Source: CAZYBU01 sp964645775 (GTDB taxonomy: Bacteria; Spirochaetota; UBA4802; UBA5550). Taken from it: a DNA stretch of 64,000 bases. A model generated the notes under the pieces. The model ran no database searches and was not told where the DNA came from. It worked only from the letters and a program-made list of their open reading frames with translations. The translations under genes were made by a program, and so were the position numbers. Below are positions 40,484 through 49,568 of this stretch, in pieces; within the stretch, counting starts at the first letter, position 1, and each line of letters begins with the position of its first letter. Location: positions 1 to 64,000 of the forward strand of contig CAZYBU010000004.1 in the NCBI GenBank assembly GCA_964645775.1, given 5' to 3'.

Positions 40484-43371
40484 TCATTATCTCGTAAACT
40501 GAAGACTGCTCCTTCGACGTTACCTTCTTCATCGAAGATCGGATTTCCCTGAATAATCAGGTTCACTACGGTTCCATCAGGCCGTTTGACCGCGTGAACA
40601 AAATTATCAACAGCTTTTCTGGTATCTGCAATCTGCCTGAAGGGAAGCTTATTGTCATCCAGGGGCTGGCCATCGGTGTCCATAATCTGAAACCGGCTCG
40701 AATTGTAATCCAGTGTAATCAGTTCTTTTTCTGACATTCCCAGAATCTTTTCAGCCTCATGGTTTACCATTACGATTTTACCTTCATTGTCCACCATGGT
40801 TATGGCAATGGGAGCAGATTTCAATACCCTCATGAGAAGGTCCTGTTCCCTTTTCAGGGCACTCTCCATTTTTTTACGTCCTGTTATATCCACAAAGGAG
40901 AGCACAATACCGGAGATCTGGTCCCCTGCTGCTCGATATGGCTGAATTTTCATCAGGAGCCACTGATCATTTACAGTCTGGACTTCGGTCTCCCTGGGAT
41001 TAAGAGTTCGTATCACCTCGTTGATGTCATCAATAAAGGTGTCATATTTCAGGTTATGGGAAAAATTACTGATAGATCTACCAATATCTGATTTAATTAT
41101 GTTTATCTGGTTTGTTGACTGAGGGGTAAACTTCCTTATTGTCAGGTCCTTATCCAGGAAGATGGTACCGATATCCGTGCTGTTCAACAGGTTGTTCATA
41201 TCATCGTTCAATTCAGTCAGTTCTTCAATTTTCTTCTGGTACTCTGAATTGACGGTGATGAGCTCCTCATTTACAGACTGTAGTTCCTCGTTTGTACTCT
41301 GGAGCTCTTCGTTAGATGATATGAGCTCTTCATTCGTGGCCTGAAGTTCCTCGTTTGATGTCTCAAGCTCTTCAATTGTTGAGCGAAGGTTATCTCTGGT
41401 GTACTGTAGTTCCCTTTCCAATTCATCGATATGGTCCTTTACGCTTTCATCCATATTGAAAGATTGAGCTGCAACTTCATCTGTAATATTATCTTCAACG
41501 GTCTGGAAAGTTATGACAAAATACCGGGTACCCTTAAGACCCTGGAAAACCCGGATACTCATATTTATCATCCGGTTTCCTTTGCTCCCCTGGAAAATGA
41601 TGTCCCTGTAATGGACGTCCCGGTTTTCCTCCTGGACGGTTTTCAGTCCCTGGCTCATGGGTACCGTAAGATTAGAATTCGCCATCTTAAGTATATCCAG
41701 GTTCATCTTCCCGAAAGGAAGCTGCAGGTATTCATTCACGTCACCGAAGATGTGAATCACCTGTCTCTCCTCGTTTACCAGTACGGAAGGAGGGATAAAC
41801 TGTTCCAGAAGCCGTTCATAGAGACTTAGGTCACGTTTACCCATCTGACTCTGTTCAATATACTGTCCTTTCTGAACATTTCTTCCCACGATTGGAGCGG
41901 TATTCCTGGATGCGGGTATCTCCTGGTAATCGAGGTTGATATCCTTTGGCTTGACGCTACCAATATATGAATAGATTTTCCATTTGGAATCGTAGATGGA
42001 AAAATAATTACTGAACTCGCCCACGGTTTCGCTACTGCCGAGAAACAGGAAAGCGACAGGATTGAGAGAAAATTGAAAATTAGTAAGGACCTTCTTCTGG
42101 AGAACATTTTGAAAATAGATCAGCATGTTCCGGCAGCTGATCAAATCTATCTTGCCGAAGGGAGGGTCCTTGAAAACATTATGGTAGGCGAAGATGACCT
42201 TCTCCCTTATCTTTGGGATAATCTGATAGCTGTCACCCTTCTTGTAAAAGAATTTGTTCAGCCTTTCAATATTCGCGTCAGCGGCAATACTCTCCGGATA
42301 GATCCCGTAAGAAGCGATCTCCAGAGCGTCCCTGTCAATGTCCGTGGCAAAAACCTTAACGTCGTTATTCAGTTCATTCTCTTCCAGAAACTCAAGAATC
42401 ATGATTGCCAGACTGTAGGCCTCCTCTCCGGTTGAACACCCCGCGACCCACACCCGTATCTGATCAAAGGGACTCTTGCTGTTTGCAATCTCCGGAAGCA
42501 CCTTTTCCTTGATTATCTCGTAGGCTTCCGGGTCGCGGAAGAAACTGGTCACGCCGATCAAAATTTCCTTGTACAGGATCTGGATCTCATTAGGCGATTC
42601 TTCCAGGTAACGGACATAATCGGAAAGCTTTTCAAACTGGTTGATTCCCATTCGTCGTTCAATTCGTCGGATGACAGTGTTTTCCTTGTAGAAGGAGAGA
42701 TCAATACCTGTCTTTTTCTTAATGAGAGCCAGAGTCTTGGAAAGGCTGTTTCTCTCCGCAGAAATCGCGTGCTGCTGTGTCGTTGAAATAGAAAGCTTCC
42801 CTGTTGTGTAATTCTCCAGCTCCCCTGACATCTGATCGGGAGACAGAATATAATCGACAATTCCGGTCAGGATGGCGCTTCTGGGCATACCATCGAATTT
42901 AGCCGTCTCTTCGTCCTGGACCATTACCATTCCGCCGGCTTCCTTTATCGCGCGTACACCCCGGGTACCATCACTTCCGGTCCCTGAAAGTATGATCCCG
43001 ATGGCATGCTCCCCCTGCTCCTCGGCCAGGGAACGAAAGAAAATATCTATGGGCAGGTTGAGTCCATGTTCCCGTTCATGAAGGAAGAGCTTTCCATGAA
43101 ACAGGGTCATGTTCTTTTTCCTGGGGATCAGATAAATACTCCCCGCTTCCACCTCCATCCCGTCCTCTGCGCCGAAAATTTTCATTTCCGTATGCCTGTT
43201 CAGGAGTTCACCCATAAGACTTTTATAATCAGGAGAGAGATGCTGAACCACTACAAAAGCCATGTTACGGCTCTGTTTCATGTTATCAAAGAAGTCCTCA
43301 AGAGCCTCAAGTCCACCGGCTGAGGCGCCTACTCCGACTATATAAAAAGGATATGTATGTTCGTCGCTCAT
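40474..43371 (-). CDS. CheB-CheR-PAS chemotaxis-type signalling protein without kinase
   Basis: A 965-residue multidomain protein. Residues 5-190 are a CheB methylesterase domain (VGASAGGLEALEDFF nucleophile, ILSGTGSDGTRG). Residues about 205-475 are a CheR methyltransferase (VWVAGCSTGEEAYSLA SAM site, DIDRDALEIA). Residues about 640-735 are a heptad coiled coil with repeated (S/T)NEELQ(S/A)TNEEL motifs, followed by two PAS domains near 735-845 and 850-960. In related fused proteins a histidine kinase and receiver follow; here the chain stops after PAS. No receptor gene is adjacent. Probably a regulatory protein for an uncertain target. Confidence 0.92.
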   Translation of the reverse strand: MSDEHTYPFYIVGVGASAGGLEALEDFFDNMKQSRNMAFVVVQHLSPDYKSLMGELLNRHTEMKIFGAEDGMEVEAGSIYLIPRKKNMTLFHGKLFLHEREHGLNLPIDIFFRSLAEEQGEHAIGIILSGTGSDGTRGVRAIKEAGGMVMVQDEETAKFDGMPRSAILTGIVDYILSPDQMSGELENYTTGKLSISTTQQHAISAERNSLSKTLALIKKKTGIDLSFYKENTVIRRIERRMGINQFEKLSDYVRYLEESPNEIQILYKEILIGVTSFFRDPEAYEIIKEKVLPEIANSKSPFDQIRVWVAGCSTGEEAYSLAIMILEFLEENELNNDVKVFATDIDRDALEIASYGIYPESIAADANIERLNKFFYKKGDSYQIIPKIREKVIFAYHNVFKDPPFGKIDLISCRNMLIYFQNVLQKKVLTNFQFSLNPVAFLFLGSSETVGEFSNYFSIYDSKWKIYSYIGSVKPKDINLDYQEIPASRNTAPIVGRNVQKGQYIEQSQMGKRDLSLYERLLEQFIPPSVLVNEERQVIHIFGDVNEYLQLPFGKMNLDILKMANSNLTVPMSQGLKTVQEENRDVHYRDIIFQGSKGNRMINMSIRVFQGLKGTRYFVITFQTVEDNITDEVAAQSFNMDESVKDHIDELERELQYTRDNLRSTIEELETSNEELQATNEELISSNEELQSTNEELQSVNEELITVNSEYQKKIEELTELNDDMNNLLNSTDIGTIFLDKDLTIRKFTPQSTNQINIIKSDIGRSISNFSHNLKYDTFIDDINEVIRTLNPRETEVQTVNDQWLLMKIQPYRAAGDQISGIVLSFVDITGRKKMESALKREQDLLMRVLKSAPIAITMVDNEGKIVMVNHEAEKILGMSEKELITLDYNSSRFQIMDTDGQPLDDNKLPFRQIADTRKAVDNFVHAVKRPDGTVVNLIIQGNPIFDEEGNVEGAVFSLRDNDQA

Positions 43372-43398
43372 CGCTATCGTCCTTGTTCAGGGCTTCAT

Positions 43399-43933
43399 TT
43401 ACGCATTCTGCGTCTCGCAGAGAATACTGAAATGAATAGAAGAACCTCTTATTTCGTTATTCTCTATCCAGAGCCATCCTCCCAGGAGTTCTACCAGACG
43501 GCTTGCCAGAGTGAGACCGAGTCCCAGACCCCCGTACTTTCTTGTCAACCCCTCATCTCCCTGTGATAAGGGCTGAATCATCCTGTCCCGTTCCTTTTGA
43601 TCGAAACCGATTCCGGTATCACTGATGATAAAATGGAGCTCTTCCTGTCCATAAATAATTTTTGTCCTTTCCAGGGATATTCGTATCTCCCGTCCTCAGT
43701 GAACTTTATGACGTTCGAAATGAACTTCATTAATATCGACTCAACCTTATCGGCATCACAAAGGAGAGCGGGGGTATCCTGTCATCAATGGAAATCGACA
43801 TTTCAACTCCCTTGTCATCTGCGGCTTCTTTAAAGATAGAGACCATGTTTCGGGTCATCTCTGCAAGAGATACCGGACTTCTTTTCACGGGAGTCTGATT
43901 CAACATCAGGTCCGTGGTATCGAGAATATATAC
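43399..43933 (-). pseudogene. Decayed histidine kinase ATPase-domain remnant with two frameshifts
   Basis: On the minus strand three pieces in different frames join into a histidine kinase C-terminus. Piece 1 (43933 to about 43760) reads ILDTTDLMLNQTPVKRSPV. A shift near 43757-43761 leads to DADKVESILMKFISNVIKF (N-box). A second shift near 43687-43692 leads to EIRISLERTKII, SDTGIGF (G1) and GGLGLGLTLASRLVELLGG (G2), ending at 43399. Both shifts are one-base deletions. The H-box and everything before it are missing: a stop at 43934-43936 is in frame just ahead. It lies directly before the CheB-CheR gene on the same strand. Sequencing error could explain the shifts but not the missing 5' half. 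Confidence 0.8.
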
Positions 43934-43960
43934 TCATTCACCATCAATTACCGCTAAATG

Positions 43961-43989
43961 ATAGTACGCAATGATCGCAGATGCGTCAA
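43961..43989 (-). promoter_or_regulatory. Candidate promoter for the kinase remnant and CheB-CheR gene
   Basis: Minus-strand TTGACG (43984-43989) and TACTAT (43961-43966) are 17 bases apart. The -35 lies on the last codons of the radical SAM gene. The -10 matches four of six, so this is modest evidence. Confidence 0.35.
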
Positions 43990-45692
43990 GACTTATGATT
44001 TGTATCCATTTCATTTTTTTTGAACAAATCTTTCTGGGCCTTTCGCCCCCTTTCGCTCTTTTCAACATACAAGGAATTCCCCTGCAGGTCCCTGCCGGTC
44101 AGATACATCATGGTAGAATGGGTTGAAGGTGAAGGGGTAAATACCTGTATGGAACGTGGCTGGATACCGAGCATTTTACGGCAATAATGTTTCAATTCTT
44201 TCATCTCTTTCAGTGTTGTGCCAGGATGGGCGGCTATAAAGTAATAGGTCAAAAACACCTTTTTACCCGTTTCTTCTTTAATGCTTTCAAAAAGTTCAAT
44301 AAAATCCTCCATCTGTTTTATGGATGGCTTGTTCATGAGGGAAAGTATGGTATCCGATACATGTTCTGGCGCGAGACGAAGTTGGCCTGAAACGTGATGC
44401 AGAACCAACTCCCGCAGGTACTCCTTTCCACGTTTCTTATCCTTTAATACAAGATCATGCCGTAAACCTGAACGGACAAAGACGTTTTTTATTCCGGGAC
44501 GAGACCTTACGGTTCTCATAAGATCTATGAGAGGACCATGATCAACCCGAAGGGTTTCACATGCTCTGACTCCCATACACCTGCTATCCCTGCAGGCGCC
44601 GGAAGAAATCATTTTCCCGCATTCCATCCCATACATGTTGGCCGTAGCACCCCCCAGGTCATCAATATTTCCCCTGAATTTCGGATGGCATGCTATTCTG
44701 TCCACCTCATCCACTATGGAATCCACGCTTCGGGAGATGACCCTCCTCCCCTGATGGATGGCGATGGAGCAGAAAGAGCACTCGCCGTAGCATCCTCTGT
44801 GGGTTGTGACGGAAAAACGTACCGTCTCCAGGGCGCGAACCTTACCCATTTTCTCATAAAAAGGATGTACAATCCTTTCGAAATTAGAAGCGTAGTAATC
44901 GTCCAGTTCAGAGGAGTCAGGCCACTCGGGAGGAGGATTATGAACACAGAAACGGGTATCCTGCTTCTGGGCAAGACCGGTCGCTGTCACCGGGTCCTGG
45001 CCGGCGTAAAGTTCCCTGTGCATTCGAATAAATTCATCCATGGAACAGGCCGTCTCTTCCCAGGAAGGAAGAACCTGGTATCCTTCCGGAACCACATCGG
45101 AAAGGTAACAGATTCCCCGTATTCTCTTACCGTCTCTACCGGAGGCCAGGCACCGGGACAGCTCCAGGGTAGTTTTTTCTCCCATTCCGTAGATCAGGTA
45201 ATCGGCCCGACTGTCAGTAAGGATCGATCTTCTGATGGAATCGGAATGATAATCGTAGTGAGAAAAACGTCTGAGGCTGGCCTCGATCCCTCCAATGACA
45301 ACCGGTTTTCCGCTCCTGGAAAACCGGCGAATGGAATTACAGTATCTAATCACGCTCCTGTTGGGCCTCAGGCCGTTCATTCCCCCCGGCGTAAGATCGT
45401 CTTCCCTACGCGGTTTTCCCAGGGATGTATAATTGGAGATCATAGAATCGACGCTTCCGCCGGTTACGGCCCAGAAAAGTTCCGGTTCTCCCAGCCGCAT
45501 AATATGATCCCTGGACTCGGGATCTGGCTGGGCGATAATACCTGTTCGAAACCCCTTCCGCTCCAGGTAACGGGCCACCAGAACCATACCGTCCGTGGGC
45601 ACGTCAATATAGGTATCTCCGCTTATAAAAATGATATCAAGGGAATCCCACCCCCGCTCCCTCATCTCCTCGGGCAGTGTGGGCAGCAGCAT
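43986..45692 (-). CDS. YgiQ-family radical SAM protein
   Basis: A 568-residue enzyme. N-terminal B12-binding-like half with WDSLDIIFISGDTYIDVP and RTGIIAQPDPES, then the radical SAM core with the cluster motif RGCYGECSFCSIAIHQGR (CxxxCxxC form), then the C-terminal region with RLAPEHVSD. Family members are widespread and uncharacterised (UPF0313). Length is normal for the family (about 600-650) though the N-terminus is slightly short; no better upstream start is seen. Nineteen bases separate it from the acidic repeat gene. Confidence 0.93.
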   Translation of the reverse strand: MLLPTLPEEMRERGWDSLDIIFISGDTYIDVPTDGMVLVARYLERKGFRTGIIAQPDPESRDHIMRLGEPELFWAVTGGSVDSMISNYTSLGKPRREDDLTPGGMNGLRPNRSVIRYCNSIRRFSRSGKPVVIGGIEASLRRFSHYDYHSDSIRRSILTDSRADYLIYGMGEKTTLELSRCLASGRDGKRIRGICYLSDVVPEGYQVLPSWEETACSMDEFIRMHRELYAGQDPVTATGLAQKQDTRFCVHNPPPEWPDSSELDDYYASNFERIVHPFYEKMGKVRALETVRFSVTTHRGCYGECSFCSIAIHQGRRVISRSVDSIVDEVDRIACHPKFRGNIDDLGGATANMYGMECGKMISSGACRDSRCMGVRACETLRVDHGPLIDLMRTVRSRPGIKNVFVRSGLRHDLVLKDKKRGKEYLRELVLHHVSGQLRLAPEHVSDTILSLMNKPSIKQMEDFIELFESIKEETGKKVFLTYYFIAAHPGTTLKEMKELKHYCRKMLGIQPRSIQVFTPSPSTHSTMMYLTGRDLQGNSLYVEKSERGRKAQKDLFKKNEMDTNHKS

Positions 45693-45711
45693 GGAGGTAT
45701 CCAGCTTCCAG

Positions 45712-48060
45712 CTACAGTCTGAAAGGAGGATAGGTGTCTGTCAGGCCGGTAAGAAAAGCCATAAGACGTGTATTATAACGGAACAGACTGATTGTATACT
45801 CAAACAGGTAGTGGGGCCACCGACCCATAATGAGCACAGAGATCTGGCCTGCCAGGTATACAACGGGGATAGTCAATGTTAAAGCTGAAGCTACCATTAT
45901 GTGAGGCAGAGCCGGCACGAATATACCGATACCGGTTATCCTCAGGAAAGCTAACAGCCTGGAATGTTTTAACGGATATGTAACGTCGAACTGGAGAGGA
46001 TAGTCAAGATCCGGTTTTCCGGTAAAAACCGGATACTCTTCGACTATACCGAGAGTGTAGGCCATGATCGTAGACTGGTAACGGAGCGTATTCTCCAGAA
46101 TAGCTGAGAAGTCCTCCATGGTCTCTCCCCGGCCAATGACGATTAACTGGTTCAGAAAACCGAGGATGGCCGAGAGTATATTATACACGAATGCAACAAT
46201 AAAATGAGGAACCAGGAGTGTCTGCACGATAGGTATGACACGAAACAGGGCACCGAGACGTGAATTTTTCAGGGAATAATCGATAGAGAAAAAGGTTGTT
46301 CCTCTCTCTCCGGTTGTACCTGAGGCTGAAAGCCGATCATCCACTGGTTCCAGATCAAGATCTTCATAGCTTCGAGAACCAGAATATTCCACCGATTCTA
46401 CGACTCTATCCATCTCCATCCCCGGAACAACAATATCCTCTTTATCTTCATCATAGACGGCCAGTTCATCAACATCTTCACCAAGATCTATCTCAGGCAG
46501 CTCATCGACTTCATCTATGATAAGATGATCATCTTCTTCACCGGTACTGTTCAGTATCTCTTCTGCTTCATCAATCTCAGAAGTAAGTTGATCCATATCG
46601 ATGGAGGGATCCAGTTCCTCAATCGTCAGCTTAAGATCTTCCTCATCCTCTTCATCCGGCTCTTCGCTTTTGGAGTAAATCAGATGTTCATCAATATCAT
46701 CCATGGTCAGGCCGGCGTCTTCAAGGGTGAGGTTAAGTTTTTCATCCTCTTCATCCAGATCTTCACCCTGCTTTATCTCTTCATCCTCTTCCAGATCGAT
46801 GTCCAGGGATTCAAGATCAAGGGTTATGTCTTCTTCATCGGATGATTCCCATGGTTCCGCTTTTTCCGGTTGTTCGCTATCTTCATCCGGTTGTTCACCC
46901 ATCCTGATCTCTTCGTCCTCTTCAAGGTCTATATCCAGGGAATCGAGATCAAGGGTTACGTCCTCTTCCTCTTCAATGGGGAGATCTATCTCTTCAACCT
47001 CCTGGCTTTCCTCTATTCCATCCAGGTCCTCTTCATGGGCTTCACCGACCTTGGGGGTATCGTCCTCCTCCAGGTCTATATCCAGGGAATCAAGATCGAT
47101 CGTTATATCATCTTCCGTTTTGGAATCGTATCCTTCCACATTTTCATGACTGACGGTTTCATCTTCATAGTCATCACTTATAACTGTTTCACTTTCATCT
47201 TCCGTAAGTTCCACGTCATCACCGGAATCATAGACAGGTACATCCTCAAAGCTCTCTTCTTCCAGCTCGTCTATAATTGGGGAATCATCCGCCATCAGGC
47301 CGCTTTCATCTTCCCTTTTGGCCCTTACCTGCTTCTCTATCTTCCCGCTTTCATCATTCTCGAAAACCTCATCAATATCAATCTCATCGGGAAGATCAAA
47401 ATCCTCTTCGGACGTTTCTGCTTTATGTACTGACTCTTTTTCCTCTGTTTCCGGCTCTTCTGCCTCCCCGGGGGCTTCGTCAATGTCCAGATTCAGATCA
47501 TCAACATCGACATCGAAAAGCTCTTCTTCCCCGAAAGTCTCTTCTCCAGCCTCAGCATCCAGATCCTCATCATCCTTTACAGGAAGGGTTTCTTCCTCTT
47601 CTGAAAAATCCGTTTCCAGGTCAGCTTCCGACAGGTCTTCTTCAGGTTCTAACTCTCCGGTAACCGGTTCCTCGGCTTCAGGTGAAAATTCCTCCTCTTC
47701 ATATTTTTCAAACGCCTCATCACCTGGTTCTTCATCTTCCATAAGGCTTTGATCACCGAGAAGATCACCTATCTCCTCACCTGATACCTCTTCATTAACG
47801 GGTTCTTCTGCTTCCTGTTCTACCATTTGATCGGAAGGTGTCTCGCGGAATTGAAGAGCATGGCTTTCGGCAGGATATCCCTCCGCTTTTCCATACTCTC
47901 CCTTTTCCAACGATTCAACATGAACAGGTTCACCTTCTCGGCGATTGTCTATTATGTTTTCATGCTCGCATTTTGGACAATTAAAGGCAAATTTCTTATC
48001 TTGAACCTTTTCATCATCTACGGCGAACGCTGCGCTACAGTTCGAGCATCTGACAATCAT
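45712..48060 (-). CDS. Zinc-ribbon, acidic-repeat, DUF4389 membrane protein
   Basis: A 782-residue protein in three parts. Residues 1-40 hold a zinc ribbon (CSNCSAAF, then CPKCEHEN). Residues about 45-570 are extremely acidic, Glu/Asp-rich and probably disordered, with three near-identical copies of a (I/V)TLDLDSLDIDLEEDEE unit and several weaker ones. Residues about 590-782 hold two DUF4389 segments with hydrophobic helices (HFIVAFVYNILSAILGFLNQ, LLAFLRITGIGIFVPALPHI). It has the layout of a cytoplasmic acidic arm on a membrane anchor. Function unknown. It is the second gene of a unit that begins with the DUF4234 gene. Confidence 0.85.
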   Translation of the reverse strand: MIVRCSNCSAAFAVDDEKVQDKKFAFNCPKCEHENIIDNRREGEPVHVESLEKGEYGKAEGYPAESHALQFRETPSDQMVEQEAEEPVNEEVSGEEIGDLLGDQSLMEDEEPGDEAFEKYEEEEFSPEAEEPVTGELEPEEDLSEADLETDFSEEEETLPVKDDEDLDAEAGEETFGEEELFDVDVDDLNLDIDEAPGEAEEPETEEKESVHKAETSEEDFDLPDEIDIDEVFENDESGKIEKQVRAKREDESGLMADDSPIIDELEEESFEDVPVYDSGDDVELTEDESETVISDDYEDETVSHENVEGYDSKTEDDITIDLDSLDIDLEEDDTPKVGEAHEEDLDGIEESQEVEEIDLPIEEEEDVTLDLDSLDIDLEEDEEIRMGEQPDEDSEQPEKAEPWESSDEEDITLDLESLDIDLEEDEEIKQGEDLDEEDEKLNLTLEDAGLTMDDIDEHLIYSKSEEPDEEDEEDLKLTIEELDPSIDMDQLTSEIDEAEEILNSTGEEDDHLIIDEVDELPEIDLGEDVDELAVYDEDKEDIVVPGMEMDRVVESVEYSGSRSYEDLDLEPVDDRLSASGTTGERGTTFFSIDYSLKNSRLGALFRVIPIVQTLLVPHFIVAFVYNILSAILGFLNQLIVIGRGETMEDFSAILENTLRYQSTIMAYTLGIVEEYPVFTGKPDLDYPLQFDVTYPLKHSRLLAFLRITGIGIFVPALPHIMVASALTLTIPVVYLAGQISVLIMGRWPHYLFEYTISLFRYNTRLMAFLTGLTDTYPPFRL
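46786..47117 (-). repeat. Three coding repeats inside the acidic protein gene
   Basis: Three copies of an about 54-base unit lie at about 46786-46839, 46915-46972 and 47062-47117. Each encodes a (I/V)T(I/L)DL(D/E)SLDIDLEED peptide. They are spaced 129 and 147 bases apart, with variable acidic spacers. Weaker peptide-level copies occur on both sides. The synonymous differences among them show that the peptide is conserved, not just the DNA. Confidence 0.8.
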
Positions 48061-48076
48061 TCAGAACTCCTGATTT

Positions 48077-48391
48077 TTATGACCGCCCCGGATAGTATTT
48101 TTCATTTATGTTATGCTGGATAATCAGTGGCGCTATAAGCACAAAGAGGATCATGTACCACTTGACGTCTCTCCCGTTTATCATCTCTGATTTCTGCAGG
48201 TATTTAAGATTAAGGTACAGTCCCCATATTCCCAGGGTAAAAACGGTCAATAGAATATTTATAACAGGATCGTCACCAAACAGAGAACTTGTTCGCGTAA
48301 GCCACCAGAGATAGTAGATTCCCCCTGTAATAATCAGCAGTAATAACAGCACTACCAGATTATTTTCTGGAATGTACTCATGCATTATCAA
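48077..48391 (-). CDS. DUF4234-like small membrane protein
   Basis: A 104-residue protein with three hydrophobic helices: LVVLLLLLIITGGIYYLWWL, INILLTVFTLGIWGLYLNL and WYMILFVLIAPLII. The GIY-YLWW and GIWGLYLN pattern suits the DUF4234/SHOCT-neighbour group. Start could be 48391 or the ATG two codons later. It is first in the unit leading to the acidic repeat protein and has a strong promoter. Confidence 0.7.
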   Translation of the reverse strand: MIMHEYIPENNLVVLLLLLIITGGIYYLWWLTRTSSLFGDDPVINILLTVFTLGIWGLYLNLKYLQKSEMINGRDVKWYMILFVLIAPLIIQHNINEKYYPGRS

Positions 48392-48438
48392 ATTCCTCTC
48401 CAGACAGATTGTATTGTCTCATCTATATTAACGGCCCG

Positions 48439-48467
48439 ATTTTATTACAATCTTGACTACTTTTCAA
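48439..48467 (-). promoter_or_regulatory. Strong sigma-70-type promoter for DUF4234 gene
   Basis: Minus-strand TTGAAA (48462-48467) and TAAAAT (48439-48444) are 17 bases apart, each matching five of six. Predicted start near 48432 gives a leader of about 40 bases. Confidence 0.7.
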
Positions 48468-48491
48468 TCCTGGCAAAGAAAATCTTCTTTC

Positions 48492-48507
48492 CAATATCAT
48501 GATATTG
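48492..48507. promoter_or_regulatory. Perfect 16-bp palindrome between divergent promoters
   Basis: CAATATCATGATATTG is a perfect palindrome. It lies 14 bases upstream of a plus-strand -35 (48522) and 24 bases upstream of the minus-strand -35 (48467), that is, in the right place for a divergent regulator. An adjacent ATGATCAT sits at 48512-48519. No assignable regulator is nearby. Confidence 0.5.
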
Positions 48508-48521
48508 CTTCATGATCATCA

Positions 48522-48549
48522 TTGAGTCCGATTCTCTGTCCATTATAAC
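48522..48549 (+). promoter_or_regulatory. Candidate promoter for toroid-fold protein gene
   Basis: TTGAGT at 48522-48527 and TATAAC at 48544-48549 are 16 bases apart. The -10 matches five of six. Leader of about 30 bases to ATG 48585. Confidence 0.5.
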
Positions 48550-48584
48550 ATAAACCGGTCCTGTACGACAACAGATAATTTGTC

Positions 48585-49568
48585 ATGGTTGAACATCAAT
48601 TCCTTAATGAAGACCCCACAGACTGGATCCTGAACTCAGAAGACCCATCCCTTCGTCTCAGGGTCCACCGCGACCTCCTTGAAAACACCACGCCGGCTTC
48701 CCTGAGGGAGGAGACTGAAGCCTTTCTGGGAATGACGGGAGGGATACCACCCGGTAAAGAGAGTGAACCGGATCTGCTTTATATTGGACGTATATGGACT
48801 TTTGCTGAGGGAGTTTACTGCGGACTCGACATCAATAATGAAAGTATACACTTCGCAGGTAACTGGATATGTGAAAAATTGCAGAATTCCGGGGGTGGTT
48901 TTACCTTCAACTGGGATCCACCCCTGGCCGATGCTCAGAGAACCGGTGAACTGGCCTGGTACCTGATAAAAGGCGGCTTCCGGGACAGCAGGGTTGAAAC
49001 GGCCATTCAATGGATTCTCAGCCACCAGAGGAAAGACGGAGGCTGGCTCCATGCCCCCAATGCCTCCTGGAGGGATCTCCTCGGCCTTATTCTTTTCAAG
49101 AAGCCCGGGAAAGGCCTTGATCTTGAATTCGAAAGGGGAACAGGTAGCTGTCCCTACGCCACTCTTGCATGTCTGAAGGCTCTCATGGCCCACGACCATT
49201 TCTCCCATGGGCGGCAAATTGAGAGGGGCATCAATTTCATGCTTGAACAGGGTCTCCTGCCGGGAAAAAAGTTTCCCACGGTACCGGCCCGCAGGTACTG
49301 GAACCGCAGACCCCTTCTTCCCGGGGTTCCGGTTCTTACCCAGCTTGACAGTATCTCGCTTCTTGAAACATGCATACAAACCGGCCACATGAAACACCCT
49401 GCATATACGGATATATTCAACTACCTGATGTCTCTCCAGGGCAATGAAGGCAGATGGCATTGCCTGAACCGCTCTGACGGTATGCTTCATCGACCGAAGA
49501 TAGAACTGGACAGATGGGTGACCTTTCGGGTCTGTCTGATGTTAAAAAATCTTTCGATCAATTCTTAA
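48585..49568 (+). CDS. Terpenoid-cyclase/prenyltransferase-like alpha-toroid protein
   Basis: A 327-residue cytoplasmic protein. Repeated segments such as GGFTFNWDPP, WILSHQRKDGGWLHA, YATLACLKAL and YLMSLQGNEGRWHC look like the QW-type repeats of squalene-hopene cyclase and related (alpha/alpha)6 barrels. At 327 residues it is half the size of a cyclase (over 600), and no DXDD catalytic motif is visible. Likely a toroid-fold enzyme or binding protein of unknown role. The stop overlaps the outer-membrane gene by 11 bases. Confidence 0.75.
   Translation: MVEHQFLNEDPTDWILNSEDPSLRLRVHRDLLENTTPASLREETEAFLGMTGGIPPGKESEPDLLYIGRIWTFAEGVYCGLDINNESIHFAGNWICEKLQNSGGGFTFNWDPPLADAQRTGELAWYLIKGGFRDSRVETAIQWILSHQRKDGGWLHAPNASWRDLLGLILFKKPGKGLDLEFERGTGSCPYATLACLKALMAHDHFSHGRQIERGINFMLEQGLLPGKKFPTVPARRYWNRRPLLPGVPVLTQLDSISLLETCIQTGHMKHPAYTDIFNYLMSLQGNEGRWHCLNRSDGMLHRPKIELDRWVTFRVCLMLKNLSINS

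Noticed and set aside
44538..45722. A 394-residue open frame on the plus strand across the YgiQ gene
   Set aside because: It is antisense to a clear radical SAM gene with full motifs, and its product has no recognisable domain.
46703..47433. Ser-rich and Phe-rich frames opposite the acidic repeats
   Set aside because: They are antisense readings of Glu/Asp codon repeats and have no independent support.
48636..49490. A 284-residue open frame on the minus strand across the toroid-fold gene
   Set aside because: It lies fully in the shadow of the plus-strand gene, which has a promoter and QW-like repeats.
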